Shown here piece after piece: positions 36,159 to 45,050 of a stretch of DNA of 64,000 nt (within the stretch, counting starts at the first letter, position 1; every line of letters begins with the position of its first letter). A model generated the notes under the pieces. The model was not told the DNA's origin and made no database searches. It worked only from the letters and a program-made list of their open reading frames with translations. The translations under genes were made by a program, and so were the position numbers. The stretch covers positions 18,247-82,246 of the forward strand of contig JAIEMB010000002.1 of the NCBI GenBank assembly GCA_019752515.1, in the 5' to 3' direction. The stretch is from Alphaproteobacteria bacterium (lineage in GTDB: Bacteria > Pseudomonadota > Alphaproteobacteria > UBA9655).

Positions 36159-37610
36159 ATGATCCAAAGTCGGTTTGTTGTTTTTATTCTTGGCATTTTT
36201 TTAACCATTCTGGCAGTTGCCATGACCATCCCTGCAGCTATGGATCTTCTCTATCGAGATCCGGATTGGGTTTATTTTGGGGAGTCGGCGGCGATAACTG
36301 GCTTTATCGGAATTCTGCTAACGCTTGCTTTTCGCCCTGAGGGAGAGCCCGTCTTTGAAGTCAGGGAGACTTTTGTTTTAACGGTTTCAAGTTGGGTTGC
36401 AATTTCTGTGTTTGCAGCTCTTCCCTTTATGTTGTCTAGCGCTGCGCCTAGTTTTACCGATGCTTTTTTTGAGTCTATCTCAGGTCTGACAACAACAGGA
36501 GCCACTGTTTTTCGAGATTTGGCTTATGCACCACCGGGGATCTTGCTTTGGCGAGCTTTACTGCAGTGGCTAGGCGGTATTGGGATTGTTGTTATGGCAA
36601 TGACGATTCTTCCGGCCTTAAAGATTGGTGGTATGCAGCTTTTTCGAAGCGAGTTTTCTGACCGCTCAGAAAAATACTTCCCGCGCGTCTCGCAAATCGC
36701 TTCAGCCATTCTCTCAACCTATCTTCTTATATCTGTCGTTTGTGGGGTTGCCTATTGGCTTGCGGGTATGACACCGTTTAATGCTGTTTGCTTAATGATG
36801 TCTACGGTTTCTACAGCCGGATTTGCTACAACGGATATGTCCTTAGGATATTTTGATAATTATTTGATCGAGCTTATTGCGATTATATTTATGATCATAG
36901 GGAGCGTTACGTTACTGCTCTTTACACGTTTCTTGCAAGGTGATCCCAAGCCTTTGTGGCGGGATTCGCAGGTACGTTTTTTTCTCACATTGATTGCGAT
37001 GGGTGCTGGGCTTTTGGCGCTATGGCTTTGGGTAACAGATCAATATGATTCTTTAAATTCTTTGAGACATGGTGCGTTTGCGGTAGTTTCTATTGCAACG
37101 ACCACAGGATTTACAACGGCTGATTTCAACACATGGGGTGGGTTTGCTCTGATCTTTCTTTTTCTCCTCATGTTTGTGGGGGGATGTACAGGATCAACGT
37201 CAGGGGGAATTAAGGTTTTTCGTTATCAAATTCTATTCAAGGCAGCTAAACAACAAATACTCCAACTACGCCGTCCACATGGGGTATTTGTACCACTTTA
37301 TAACAATCAGAAATTAAAAGAGTCTGATTTTATGTCCGTTTTAGCATTTTTTGCTCTTTATATTATATGTTATGGAGCTTTGGCCTTGAGTCTCTCGCTT
37401 TGTGGTATTGATGTTATCTCAAGCCTTTCAGGTAGCGCGACGATATTAGGAAACATAGGGCCAGGGCTAGGGACTCAAATAGGGTCGTCAGCCATTTATG
37501 TTGATTTGCCAGATTTAGCGAAATGGATGATTATGTTTGGTATGTTGGTAGGTCGGTTAGAACTTCTCACCTTGCTTATTCTTTTTACACCAAGTTTTTG
37601 GCGGGCATAG
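36159..37610 (+). CDS. trkH: Potassium uptake protein TrkH
   Basis: A 483-residue K+ translocating subunit. The four pore loops are visible as SGLTTTGATVF, MSTVSTAGFATTD, SIATTTGFTTADF and the last GSATILGNIGPGLG. MAMTILPALKIGGMQLFRSE is the usual conserved stretch after the first pore. It needs a TrkA partner at the membrane; none is adjacent. The stop is followed closely by the convergent unknown gene. Confidence 0.96.
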   Translation: MIQSRFVVFILGIFLTILAVAMTIPAAMDLLYRDPDWVYFGESAAITGFIGILLTLAFRPEGEPVFEVRETFVLTVSSWVAISVFAALPFMLSSAAPSFTDAFFESISGLTTTGATVFRDLAYAPPGILLWRALLQWLGGIGIVVMAMTILPALKIGGMQLFRSEFSDRSEKYFPRVSQIASAILSTYLLISVVCGVAYWLAGMTPFNAVCLMMSTVSTAGFATTDMSLGYFDNYLIELIAIIFMIIGSVTLLLFTRFLQGDPKPLWRDSQVRFFLTLIAMGAGLLALWLWVTDQYDSLNSLRHGAFAVVSIATTTGFTTADFNTWGGFALIFLFLLMFVGGCTGSTSGGIKVFRYQILFKAAKQQILQLRRPHGVFVPLYNNQKLKESDFMSVLAFFALYIICYGALALSLSLCGIDVISSLSGSATILGNIGPGLGTQIGSSAIYVDLPDLAKWMIMFGMLVGRLELLTLLILFTPSFWRA

Positions 37611-37668
37611 AGATTTGCGGTGAGGCTCAAGCCATCAGCTTGAGCTCCACTTTAATGGCTGTCATTTT

Positions 37669-39354
37669 TTATAGACTTCCTAGCGCTTTAACATCGATTG
37701 TAAAGAATGGAAATGTCTCAATTTTTTCCCGCGTAACCCCTCCTAAAAATGGGCTTTTTGAGAACCAGTGATAATTATCGATTTGATAATATTCATCCGT
37801 ACGTGGATCAATTAAAATGTAAGGGCTATCTCCAAATTTTTCTGTTTCATCGCTGCTCAGAGTATCTGGTATGAATCCCCACCGGCGAGGGAAATCAGTC
37901 GTGCAACGAACATAAGGAAAGTCTATAGCCTGGGAGCGACCTTTCGATTGTGAGAACGGTAGGCTCATTTTTATAAATATAGCGGCCATGGATTGGAGAG
38001 GGCGTACAACCATATATTTAACGTCCGGATCAATTTGATTTATAAAACGGGCCACTGTAGAGTGAAAGGGCATAGATAACTGCCTATAGGTTTGTGTTCC
38101 CTGGTCTATATCGAAAGCTTGAGCAATTGGGCTATTGTATATTCCCAATGGCGCATAGAAAGTTTTGCTCATTTTAAGTGTCATCGCCATTTTAATATCA
38201 GGAGAAGTGACTGATGTAGAGCTGTGCAGAGGTTCTTGTATAGGTTTTGATGAAACATAAGCCACCCACGTTAGATTATCATCGCAAGAGTTAAGATTAT
38301 AATCAAATCCTCTCCAAGCGCCTAAATAGTCACCTCCAGTCGAATAAGGAAATTGCTTTGCAAATAAGGACTTAAATGTTTCATCAATAAACGTTTCATC
38401 ATATATAGACATTGCGCCGTGTTCCCAAATGAAAGTTTGAGCTTCAGGAATAGATGAAGAGGAAGAAGTATGCCCAAATATGTTGCCCATGGCTTCGGCA
38501 AAGGCTCTGTTGTTTTCTTGTTCAGCCATTCTCTGTTCTGGAGTTTTCTCCATTTCTAGTCGTCTTTCAATTTCGAGTTCCGGCTCATATCGCATGTAAG
38601 CTTCAAAGCCTAATCGGCGCTTCCACCACTCAGAATTTTCTTGTGTAAGAAGTTCGATACCATAATAAAGATCTCTTTCTGGATCGTAAGTCGTATAAAA
38701 AGATTTTTCTGCTTTACTTTCAAACTGTGTAGGTTCTTTGAATATACGAGAGTTTTTGCTATTAGACCTTTTTTCGACTAATTCATCCTCTTCTACTAGT
38801 AAAGAGACAGAGCTTGCATCAAGCTTAGATTCTATGATGATGTTGTCTGAAGTAGGAAGAGGTGCAGGAAGATTACTAGCCTCATGCAAAGATTCGTCAT
38901 CATCCAAAATACGTTTTACAAGAAGATTAAACTGTTCCATCGGTGGTGACCATGGCATATCCGGATCTTCTTCCATTTGTTGTGTTTCTGGGTTCCATTT
39001 CATCGTGGGCCCTCCACCTTCTGAATACGTAAAGCAGAATTCATTATCCTCGCTCTTGAACCCATAAACTTTCAAATCATCCATGCAGGAAGGAAAGTAC
39101 GGTTCTACATTGTAATAAGAAAAAGTAGAATTTTTATTTTGAGTTACTAAGTACCTTTTACCGTCTTTTGAGTCGATATACTTACCTTCTAACCCTAATT
39201 CATATCCTTGTTTAAGTATTTTAATGCTGAGAGTGCCGGATTGATTTTTCTCATCAATACTCCCATCCTCTCCGAACATAGCCTTTGCAGAGGATAAGCT
39301 AAGTAAAAAAGTTGAAATTAAGAGGCTCTTGGTGAATAGGTTGGTATTTATCAT
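37669..39354 (-). CDS. Exported acidic protein of unknown function
   Basis: ATG 39354 (MINTNLFTKSLLISTFLLSL) has GGAG 7 nt upstream, favoured over ATG 39366. A signal peptide ends near SSAKA. The N-terminal half is acidic and low in structure motifs (EEDPDMPWSPPMEQF, ERRLEMEKTPEQRMAEQENN); the C-terminal half is more globular with many aromatic residues (GGDYLGAWRGFDYNL, DPRTDEYYQIDNYHWF). No family recognised. No homologue of the shared beta-rich domain is seen in it. Confidence 0.7.
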   Translation of the reverse strand: MINTNLFTKSLLISTFLLSLSSAKAMFGEDGSIDEKNQSGTLSIKILKQGYELGLEGKYIDSKDGKRYLVTQNKNSTFSYYNVEPYFPSCMDDLKVYGFKSEDNEFCFTYSEGGGPTMKWNPETQQMEEDPDMPWSPPMEQFNLLVKRILDDDESLHEASNLPAPLPTSDNIIIESKLDASSVSLLVEEDELVEKRSNSKNSRIFKEPTQFESKAEKSFYTTYDPERDLYYGIELLTQENSEWWKRRLGFEAYMRYEPELEIERRLEMEKTPEQRMAEQENNRAFAEAMGNIFGHTSSSSSIPEAQTFIWEHGAMSIYDETFIDETFKSLFAKQFPYSTGGDYLGAWRGFDYNLNSCDDNLTWVAYVSSKPIQEPLHSSTSVTSPDIKMAMTLKMSKTFYAPLGIYNSPIAQAFDIDQGTQTYRQLSMPFHSTVARFINQIDPDVKYMVVRPLQSMAAIFIKMSLPFSQSKGRSQAIDFPYVRCTTDFPRRWGFIPDTLSSDETEKFGDSPYILIDPRTDEYYQIDNYHWFSKSPFLGGVTREKIETFPFFTIDVKALGSL

Positions 39355-39489
39355 GACAAACTCCATTTATTTAATTCAATTTAATATATATGTTTTATAA
39401 AAATATAATTCAAGGGGGAAAAAGATCAGCGTATAAGTTTGGCTCACCCCCGAAACAGAGGGTAAATGAAAATGACTCATCCCATGTTT

Positions 39490-39566
39490 TGGCGCGCCCG
39501 AAGGGATTCGAACCCCTGGCCTTTGCCTCCGGAGGGCAACGCTCTATCCAGCTGAGCTACGGGCGC
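39490..39566 (-). tRNA. tRNA-Arg (anticodon CCG)
   Basis: Read on the minus strand, acceptor GCGCCCG (39566-39560) pairs with CGGGCGC, followed by G and an encoded CCA (39492-39490). The D arm GCTC-AGCTGGATA-GAGC, the anticodon loop CTCCGGA with CCG at 34-36, and the T arm AGGGG-TTCGAAT-CCCTT are all present. It decodes CGG. 77 nt including CCA. Confidence 0.97.
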
Positions 39567-39637
39567 AGAAAAGGTGGTCAAGTCTTTAAAGGGGTTATAT
39601 ACTTACCTGTAACGAGATGCAATGGGTGAAGCTTTTG

Positions 39638-39835
39638 ATGACAATTATTCAAGATCCAGTGGAAACAAAATGTTCAGTTGAACGGTGTGATGGGGGAGGG
39701 GGACCATTGGGGCACCCAGTAGTTTATCTCAACCTCGGAAAAGAAGGCAAGGTTATTTGTCCCTATTGCAGTAAGTGTTTTGTAAAGTTCAAACCTATTC
39801 AACAGCAAGGAAAGAGACCGTCTGTAAGGTTATAG
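39638..39835 (+). CDS. Zinc-finger domain protein (NDUFS6/zf-CHCC type)
   Basis: A short protein of 65 residues with the pattern CDGGGGPLGHPVVYLNLG then VICPYCSKCFVKF, matching the alphaproteobacterial zf-CHCC family related to the NDUFS6 accessory subunit of respiratory complex I. Zn ligands are the Cys in RCDGG, the His in LGHP, and CPYC. ATG 39638 (MTIIQDPVETKC) suits the family start better than ATG 39617. Complex I genes are not in the window. Confidence 0.88.
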   Translation: MTIIQDPVETKCSVERCDGGGGPLGHPVVYLNLGKEGKVICPYCSKCFVKFKPIQQQGKRPSVRL

Positions 39836-39927
39836 ACGGTCGCAGTTAAAATCATAGCAGCTATTCTGCGGTAAGTAAGATATGATGGCATAGTATAAAA
39901 TTCTCCAACACGGGAGTTAGGAACATC

Positions 39928-40311
39928 ATGGGAGAAAATTTTAAGCGCATTGGTTTTGTATTAATATTATTCAATGTATTATTAGGGTGCGAGCGGGAAA
40001 ATAAGTTGGGGCTCCCCAATCCAGCCTCACAAAATTGTGTGACTAAAGGCGGAAAAATTGTAATGGCTCAACGATGTGATGGGGGAGAGTATGGAATTTG
40101 TATTTTCCCCAATAATTTTCAATGTGAAGAATGGGCTATGTTGAAGGGTGAGTGTCCTCTCGGAGGCGTTGATTTAGCGGCCTTTCAGACTGTAGAAGGA
40201 AGGTATTGTGCGCTAAAAGGAGGAAAAAACTTAAATAATGAAACCCAATGTCTCCTCCCTTCTGGTAAAACCTGTACGACTCAGGAGCTCTATGAGGGAA
40301 AATGTCAATAA
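39928..40311 (+). CDS. Lipoprotein with two DUF333 motifs
   Basis: A 127-residue protein with a lipobox (NVLLGCE, Cys about residue 21), so it is likely lipid-anchored. The first DUF333 motif is intact: NPASQNCVTKGGK, RCDGGEYGICIFPN, CEEWAMLKGECP. The second (EGRYCALKGGKNL, LPSGKTCTTQELYEGKC) is shorter and divergent. DUF333 proteins are often annotated as putative haemolysins without proof. Expressed alone as far as can be seen. Confidence 0.85.
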   Translation: MGENFKRIGFVLILFNVLLGCERENKLGLPNPASQNCVTKGGKIVMAQRCDGGEYGICIFPNNFQCEEWAMLKGECPLGGVDLAAFQTVEGRYCALKGGKNLNNETQCLLPSGKTCTTQELYEGKCQ

Positions 40312-40328
40312 GCTTATCTAAAACTCTC

Positions 40329-40757
40329 TCATTTACTCTGGGGAGGAGTTACAGGCATTAGCACGTTTTTGAGTGTAAATCGGCCAACTAGATATGTAGG
40401 AGCGTTTGATAGAGCCGGCTGGGGTTTAAAGCTAATTTCATAAAAACAGAACTTTCCCTCTAGAGATTGTGAACCTGATTGAGTGACTGTAATCTCAGGA
40501 TAGAGGGGTAAGTTCAGGGGGATGAATAAAGGATATTTTTCATCTGTGCTATTGCCATTGTACAAGGGAACAACCCATTTATTTTGATAGAGTATGGTGG
40601 GGCTTATTTTACTGTTATTGTTGTTTACAATTGAATTAACTTCACTAATTGTTGAAATAGCAGGACACAAAGATTTAGGAGCTTCTCCATAGAGAGCGTC
40701 TGAAGTGACTAAACAAAATGCAGATGTAAAGTACAGATATGATAAGAAAGTGTTCAT
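40329..40757 (-). CDS. Small exported protein, unknown
   Basis: A 142-residue protein with a signal peptide (MNTFLSYLYFTSAFCLVTSD). The mature region has two Cys (SLCPAISTI, KFCFYEISF), the WVVPLYNG segment and a GRFTLKNVLMPV end. Its overall layout recalls the 35538 protein, which also begins CPAxS after the signal. No defined family. A TA remnant begins about 165 nt upstream of its start. Confidence 0.55.
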   Translation of the reverse strand: MNTFLSYLYFTSAFCLVTSDALYGEAPKSLCPAISTISEVNSIVNNNNSKISPTILYQNKWVVPLYNGNSTDEKYPLFIPLNLPLYPEITVTQSGSQSLEGKFCFYEISFKPQPALSNAPTYLVGRFTLKNVLMPVTPPQSK

Positions 40758-40922
40758 TAAAATGCGTCCTAAATGTTGTTTTTAAAATTTATTATTAATC
40801 ACTATTACATTTCGCAAATTTTACGTCCAGCATAAAATGAGACACCTCGGTGTGTGTTGAATTTACATCCAGAATCAAATGCTTTTGTGATTTTTCAAAA
40901 GCTTAAAAGAGGAACACTTGCT

Positions 40923-41192
40923 TTATTTGCTGCATTCTTGAGTTGTTTCATCAATAATAACGGGAAGCTCTAAAAGAAACTCAAGAACGAGGAGAGAATG
41001 CGCTGTGGATAACCGTCCATGCCTTTCAGCAATGCTTAAAACATTGACAACCTCAAGACGCCATAGAGAAGGAACTATCCCTTCTCTTTCTTCCTGTTGG
41101 AGACTATCAAGGATGCTATCTTCTTCGTTGCTTTTTTCGTCCTCAAAACACCAACTCATTGTAACGGAAGAATCAAAAACAAACCGATTCAT
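40923..41192 (-). pseudogene. Truncated PIN-domain toxin (VapC type)
   Basis: ATG 41192 gives 89 residues: MNRFVFDSSVTMSWCFEDE at the start (first PIN Asp in FDSS), then the second acidic residue in SLWRLEVVNVL. The reading stops after LPVIIDETTQECSK, so the C-terminal third with the remaining active-site Asp residues (typically TAYDAxYLELA, xTxDxxL) is missing. The downstream DNA does not restore it. It is presumably inactive. Confidence 0.8.
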
Positions 41193-41332
41193 CGGCGCCA
41201 TCTTCAATCATTTTTTTTATTTTAAGGCCTTGAAGTGTATTGCCTTGTCTAAAACGTTTAATGGCTTCAATTGTTTCCTTTAGTGGCTTCATCTAAATGG
41301 GTTTTAGCTTCGTATGCATTTACTTCAATCAT
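41173..41332 (-). pseudogene. Decayed Phd/VapB-type antitoxin
   Basis: From ATG 41332 the frame reads MIEVNAYEAKTHLDEATKGN then stops; the start matches the Phd/YefM pattern EVNxYEAKTHL. A downstream stretch in another frame, AIKRFRQGNTLQGLKIKKMI then EDGAD, matches the C-terminal toxin-binding region. The middle of the gene, including most of the DNA-binding domain, is missing. It overlaps the toxin start, as in a VapBC operon. Confidence 0.65.
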
Positions 41333-41368
41333 TAAATGAGACTTTTCTGATTTAAACTAGTATAAGAT

Positions 41369-41470
41369 TAGGTACTGTGCACTTATCTAAGTCAGAGGAT
41401 AAAAGAGGCATAAGCAAAAAATTCTGCGAATGAAGAGGCCTACTCTCTGAAGGCGTTTAGAGACACCCTT
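41369..41470 (+). mobile_element. Orphan end of an IS5-family element related to the one at 45395
   Basis: TAGGTACTGTGCACTTATCT (41369-41388) matches the left end at 45395 with 2 mismatches in 22 including the next AA. The following bases encode, on the minus strand, a decayed copy of the transposase C-terminus (ASSFAEFFAYASFIL). No second end is seen, so the rest of the element is deleted. Confidence 0.7.
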
Positions 41471-41796
41471 TGTACGGCGTGTGACTCACTTTAAATGATG
41501 TTTCCTATTTGAATTATCTCCTTCAATAGCAATTATTCCTACCTTTCGAATAATATTTTGTTCTTTAAGTAGGAACTTTGAGTAGGTCTCCCAATTATCA
41601 GTATTACACGATATGAAAGTTTTTTAAGTGATTGAAAGAAAAATAGAATCCTGTTTGATAAAGTTGCCGAAGTTTAATGAACAAGAGACACTACCTCCTT
41701 AGAAGGCCTTATCATTATGATAACTTTGCCTAAACAGAGTTCTATGCTTCCTTCAATTAGCTAAAAACTTGCGCACAGCATTAATAGTTGTTTCTT
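41471..41796. other. Gene-free stretch, decayed sequence
   Basis: No intact frame. On the minus strand 41490-41560 can be read as IIRKVGIIAIEGDNSNRKHH, which suggests an old coding remnant of unknown origin. No promoter, tRNA or repeat seen. Confidence 0.4.
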
Positions 41797-42222
41797 TCAC
41801 TTCAATAATTTTAAAGGATCAAGTACTTCCTTAATATCCTTAATGTTCTTAACTTGAGAAAGAATTACTCCTACCCCAAAGGCAAAAGCAATTATTTTTA
41901 AAGGGCTATTAGTGATTAATTCTGCAACATTCATATTTTTAAGAATTTTGTGAGAATGCTGTACGATATCTGTACGTGGGGAAGGCTCATGCTTTTTGTT
42001 TATGAAAAATAAAAAACTACCTATCAACATAAGAAGGATACTAATCGTAATCCCGCTTTCTACATATCCTATAAGAGGAATTAGAGCTTCAAAGAGGAAG
42101 AATATCCCAATACCTAGCCCTATTACCATGACCACTCCGCCCAATACTTTCAAAATCTTTCGTGGCGAAACAGGAGTAGGATTAAGAAAACAATCTAGAA
42201 GGAGTCTAAGTGTTGTATTCAT
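41797..42222 (-). CDS. Small membrane protein next to a DUF883 protein (YqjE-like position)
   Basis: A 141-residue protein. Two hydrophobic segments (VVMVIGLGIGIFFLFEALI and ISILLMLIGSFLFFI) are followed by a cytoplasmic stretch and a last hydrophobic helix, LKIIAFAFGVGVILSQ. It overlaps the DUF883 gene by 4 nt (ATGA). In enterobacteria yqjD (DUF883) and yqjE (holin-like membrane protein) are neighbours; I infer a similar pair, by position and topology rather than sequence. Confidence 0.65.
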   Translation of the reverse strand: MNTTLRLLLDCFLNPTPVSPRKILKVLGGVVMVIGLGIGIFFLFEALIPLIGYVESGITISILLMLIGSFLFFINKKHEPSPRTDIVQHSHKILKNMNVAELITNSPLKIIAFAFGVGVILSQVKNIKDIKEVLDPLKLLK

Positions 42223-42662
42223 TTTGAAGACCTCAGCAGTGTTCCAATAAGAAATCCCATACCTAAGGCGCAGCCAACTATCAAGAGAGGGCGCTTCTTA
42301 ATGTAATCTTCAATTTCATCAAGTTTTTCGTCACCAAATTCCACTATTTCATTCTTAGCTTTAGTAAGCTGCTCCATAGTAAGTAAGTTTGAAAACTCAT
42401 AAAAAGCTTCTTTTAAGTTCTCAAATGTTTCTAAAGAAGCCTCCTTGATTTTTTCATAATTATCTTCAGATGAAGACTTTATTTTTTTGAGTGTGTTTTC
42501 CCCTTCTTGAAATTTCTCTTTTAGGCTATCTCTCTCAGCCATTAACTGTTTTTTATTACTTGATTTGTAATTAGAAACTAATTCATCGATTTTGGAAATT
42601 TTATTTTTATATTTTTCCATTTGTGCTTCTAATTCACTAAGATAAGCCTCTTTAGTAGCCAT
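42219..42662 (-). CDS. DUF883 (ElaB/YqjD-like) membrane-anchored protein
   Basis: ATG 42662 follows AAGGAGAG and gives 147 residues. Most is a charged helical coil (EAQMEKYKNKISKIDELVSN onward), and the C-terminus is a single anchor, KKRPLLIVGCALGMGFLIGT then LLRS, in the ElaB/YqjD style. Those proteins bind ribosomes at the inner membrane in stationary phase. The frame remains open 132 nt further upstream but lacks RBS or family similarity there. Part of the small stress-gene cluster. Confidence 0.8.
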   Translation of the reverse strand: MATKEAYLSELEAQMEKYKNKISKIDELVSNYKSSNKKQLMAERDSLKEKFQEGENTLKKIKSSSEDNYEKIKEASLETFENLKEAFYEFSNLLTMEQLTKAKNEIVEFGDEKLDEIEDYIKKRPLLIVGCALGMGFLIGTLLRSSK

Positions 42663-42778
42663 GGTAACTCTCCTTATGTTAATCTGTTGAATAATATTCT
42701 TAAACAGAGAAGCCAGTCTATTTAACAAGGCAGAAAGAATATTTGCTCTCTTAAGTGGTAGACCGACCTCTCCTACTA

Positions 42779-42976
42779 TCAATATCCACAGCAAGGACAG
42801 GGTGGTGAATTGGGTTTATTTTTCTCTACTGATCTTTCTAGTGACTTCCCCGCCTCCTTCACATCTGTCCCCACACCTTCCATTGTGTGACATCCAACTA
42901 AGACCAAGGGAAGAGCGAGCATCATTAGCTTTGTTAGGATCCCCTTCCCTTGAGTCTTCCAAATACCTCTATTCAT
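42779..42976 (-). CDS. Entericidin-like lipoprotein
   Basis: ATG 42976 follows AGAGGAAAAA. The 65-residue product has a signal and lipobox (ALPLVLVGCHTMEGVG), then DVKEAGKSLERSVEKN, the EcnA/EcnB pattern, ending in an unusual Cys/Pro-rich tail (NSPPCPCCGY). Entericidins are small envelope lipoproteins induced in stationary phase. The Cys tail is not typical. Confidence 0.82.
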   Translation of the reverse strand: MNRGIWKTQGKGILTKLMMLALPLVLVGCHTMEGVGTDVKEAGKSLERSVEKNKPNSPPCPCCGY

Positions 42977-43014
42977 TTTTTCCTCTTTTTTTGTTTTCAA
43001 GTGAATCTCATTTC

Positions 43015-43407
43015 TTAAATCTCTTTACTTACGCATCCGACGCCGAATGTAGTCTCGTAAAAAGAGAGTTCGTAATTTTTTAACACACTTAGATTTCTAC
43101 ACTCTCCATTTCCAAAAATGCCTCCTTCAGTGCCAGTAACTGCAAAGTACTCATATCCGTTAAAAGCATCTGAAGGAACAATGAGGTCTGCACTTTTCTT
43201 TCCTCCTGCTTTTATACTGCCATCAAAGCACTTCCAGCAATAAGGCAAACATTGGGTCGCTGGCTCTCGGATAATATGCGTCCGGATGGAATTAGAAGAT
43301 GCATTAGTGATCCTTATAAGGCCCGCCTTAGCTTCAGTTGAGTACATATGCAACGCACAAGCTGCAACTAAAGACGATAATATATATGATTTGATCTTAA
43401 TATTCAT
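43015..43407 (-). CDS. Small exported protein, possible paralogue of the 43463 product
   Basis: 130 residues with a signal peptide (MNIKIKSYILSSLVAACALHM, cleavage near TEAKA). The mature protein starts GLIRITNASSNSIRTHIIRE, close in pattern to GLQIINNTDKNIQVFIRG of the next gene upstream. Six Cys residues (CLPYCWKCF, GECRNL, GVGCVS) may form disulfides. The spacing of strands suggests a small beta-sandwich. No family recognised. Confidence 0.65.
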   Translation of the reverse strand: MNIKIKSYILSSLVAACALHMYSTEAKAGLIRITNASSNSIRTHIIREPATQCLPYCWKCFDGSIKAGGKKSADLIVPSDAFNGYEYFAVTGTEGGIFGNGECRNLSVLKNYELSFYETTFGVGCVSKEI

Positions 43408-43462
43408 TTCTCGTACTCCTTTGTTAATATACAGTACTAAATATAATTAGCTGTTAATTATG

Positions 43463-43837
43463 TTACTCCAAGGTTGTACACGAGGTCTTTAGACCAGCTG
43501 CACTTGATTCGATGAGCAACGTATGGTTCCTTTTGGTAAGGAGCTGATCGCATTTCCCACCTAATAACTTCCAGTCCGGATCGCCTCCATTTCCTGTCGA
43601 GGCAATAACTTCAAATATAGGTTGGTTATCGACTTGTTCTTCTTCAATAATAATATTCTTATTACTATTAGGTGTGAGAAGTTCAGTAAAATGTCGTGAA
43701 CTTTTTACTCCCCGGATAAAAACTTGGATATTCTTATCCGTGTTGTTTATAATTTGTAGTCCCCCCGCTCCTGCAGCCGCAATACACACTGTGCTAAAAG
43801 CTGTTGCAAGTATAAGTGTTTTTGTGTATTTTTTCAT
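43463..43837 (-). CDS. Small exported protein, possible paralogue of the 43015 product
   Basis: ATG 43837 is preceded by GGAGGAAGAA. Signal peptide MKKYTKTLILATAFSTVCIA; the mature chain begins GGLQIINNTDKNIQVFIRGV and ends with Cys-containing strands (GGKCDQLLTKRNHTLLIE, LKTSCTTLE). Shares the N-terminal strand pattern and length with the product of 43015. Function unknown; placement inside a stress-gene cluster hints at envelope stress. Confidence 0.65.
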   Translation of the reverse strand: MKKYTKTLILATAFSTVCIAAAGAGGLQIINNTDKNIQVFIRGVKSSRHFTELLTPNSNKNIIIEEEQVDNQPIFEVIASTGNGGDPDWKLLGGKCDQLLTKRNHTLLIESSAAGLKTSCTTLE

Positions 43838-43873
43838 TTCTTCCTCCATTTTTTCTCTGATTTGAAGTATTAT

Positions 43874-44074
43874 TTATTTTATTGCTTCCATAAGTTCATC
43901 AATTTTTTGTTCAACAACATCTTTCGTTTCACCATAAGCGTCTTGAATGAGACCAATAAGTTTATCTTTTTGTCCGTCGACTTTATCGAGATCATCATCC
44001 GTTAAGTTACCCCACGTTTTTTTTATACTGCCCTTTAATTGAGACCATTTTCCGTTAAAAGTATCTTTATTCAT
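43874..44074 (-). CDS. CsbD-family stress protein
   Basis: ATG 44074 follows AGAAAGGAGAAAGAAA. The 66 residues match CsbD: FNGKWSQLKGSIKKTWGNLT, DDDLDKVDGQKDKLIGLIQD, YGETKDVVEQKIDELM. CsbD proteins are abundant under general stress in many bacteria, with unknown mechanism. The frame extends upstream to 44131 but without family similarity. Confidence 0.93.
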   Translation of the reverse strand: MNKDTFNGKWSQLKGSIKKTWGNLTDDDLDKVDGQKDKLIGLIQDAYGETKDVVEQKIDELMEAIK

Positions 44075-44425
44075 TTTCTTTCTCCTTTCTCCTTTCTCTT
44101 CTTGCCTGTTTTTATGATCATACAACATCACGTTTTTGGAAAGTTGAACAAATACAGCATTTTAAACCTTAGCTTCATATATGAAGTAAGAGAGAAGTGT
44201 TTATCTATGGAAATTCATTCCATATAATTTAATGAATTATTATTTTTCATTTTATACGTTTGCATACGCGTTGTATCTTTGTCTGTGTACTTGCAATTAC
44301 GCATACAAAAATTCGAAATGTTAATTCTTTTTTACTCCATTTTTAAAATTGAGAATGTTAATTTTATAATTGAAGACCACAATAATAATTTTGTGGGAAT
44401 CAAAAAAATAAAAATGGAGGATATC

Positions 44426-44776
44426 ATGAATACAAGAAATAATGACAGAAGCGGTAATTACCAAAATCAAAAAAGTACCACTCAAAAGCAAGATAGAGGA
44501 TCAGAGCAAAGAAAGCATGAAGCCTACTCAGAACTTGGTCGTAAAGGTGGTCAAGCACGAGCTGAGCAATTGGGTCATGAAGGCTATGTAGAATTAGGCC
44601 GCAAGGGCGGTGAAGCACGTGCAGAACAACTTGCAAGAGAAGGTTTTTCCAACAAAAGCAACAAAGGTATGGACGATAGAAGACGGCAGTCCGATGAAGA
44701 TGAAAGCCGCTCAAGAGAAGAAACGTCTCGCTCTCTCAGCAATGATAGTAACCAAAGCAGCAGAAGTACCCGATAG
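44426..44776 (+). CDS. KGG-repeat (Con-10/GsiB-like) stress protein
   Basis: ATG 44426 follows GGAGGATATC. The 116-residue hydrophilic protein has two clear copies of the stress-induced acidophilic motif: YSELGRKGGQARAEQLGHEG and YVELGRKGGEARAEQLAREG, then a Ser/Arg/Asp-rich disordered tail. Related GsiB/Con-10 proteins are induced by general stress and resemble desiccation proteins. It is divergent from csbD; the 294-nt region between them is very AT-rich, without clear promoter boxes. Confidence 0.9.
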   Translation: MNTRNNDRSGNYQNQKSTTQKQDRGSEQRKHEAYSELGRKGGQARAEQLGHEGYVELGRKGGEARAEQLAREGFSNKSNKGMDDRRRQSDEDESRSREETSRSLSNDSNQSSRSTR

Positions 44777-44827
44777 AATAAAAATAATAAGTTGGGTGAG
44801 AATTCGCATATATGATTAATAAAGTTG

Positions 44828-44867
44828 CCAAGTTAGGAAAATATTAGAATCGTTTTTCCTAATTTGG
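44828..44867 (+). terminator. Possible terminator after the KGG-repeat gene
   Basis: CCAAGTTAGGAAAA (44828-44841) pairs with TTTTCCTAATTTGG (44854-44867) with one G-U pair. The downstream T-tract is weak, so it could instead be an old element end. Confidence 0.5.
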
Positions 44868-45050
44868 TACTTTATATTCTCTAATATGGTTAAAACCTTT
44901 GCCTTCATACGAACGAGACCTTAGTACTTACTAGAATTCTTAAGTTATTGGAATATTTAAAATTTTAGATTAATTGGACTATATATTTGCAATAATAACT
45001 GCTACCCTCCGCCGCATTCAAGCGAGCTTGGAATGAGACAATTGGCTAGT

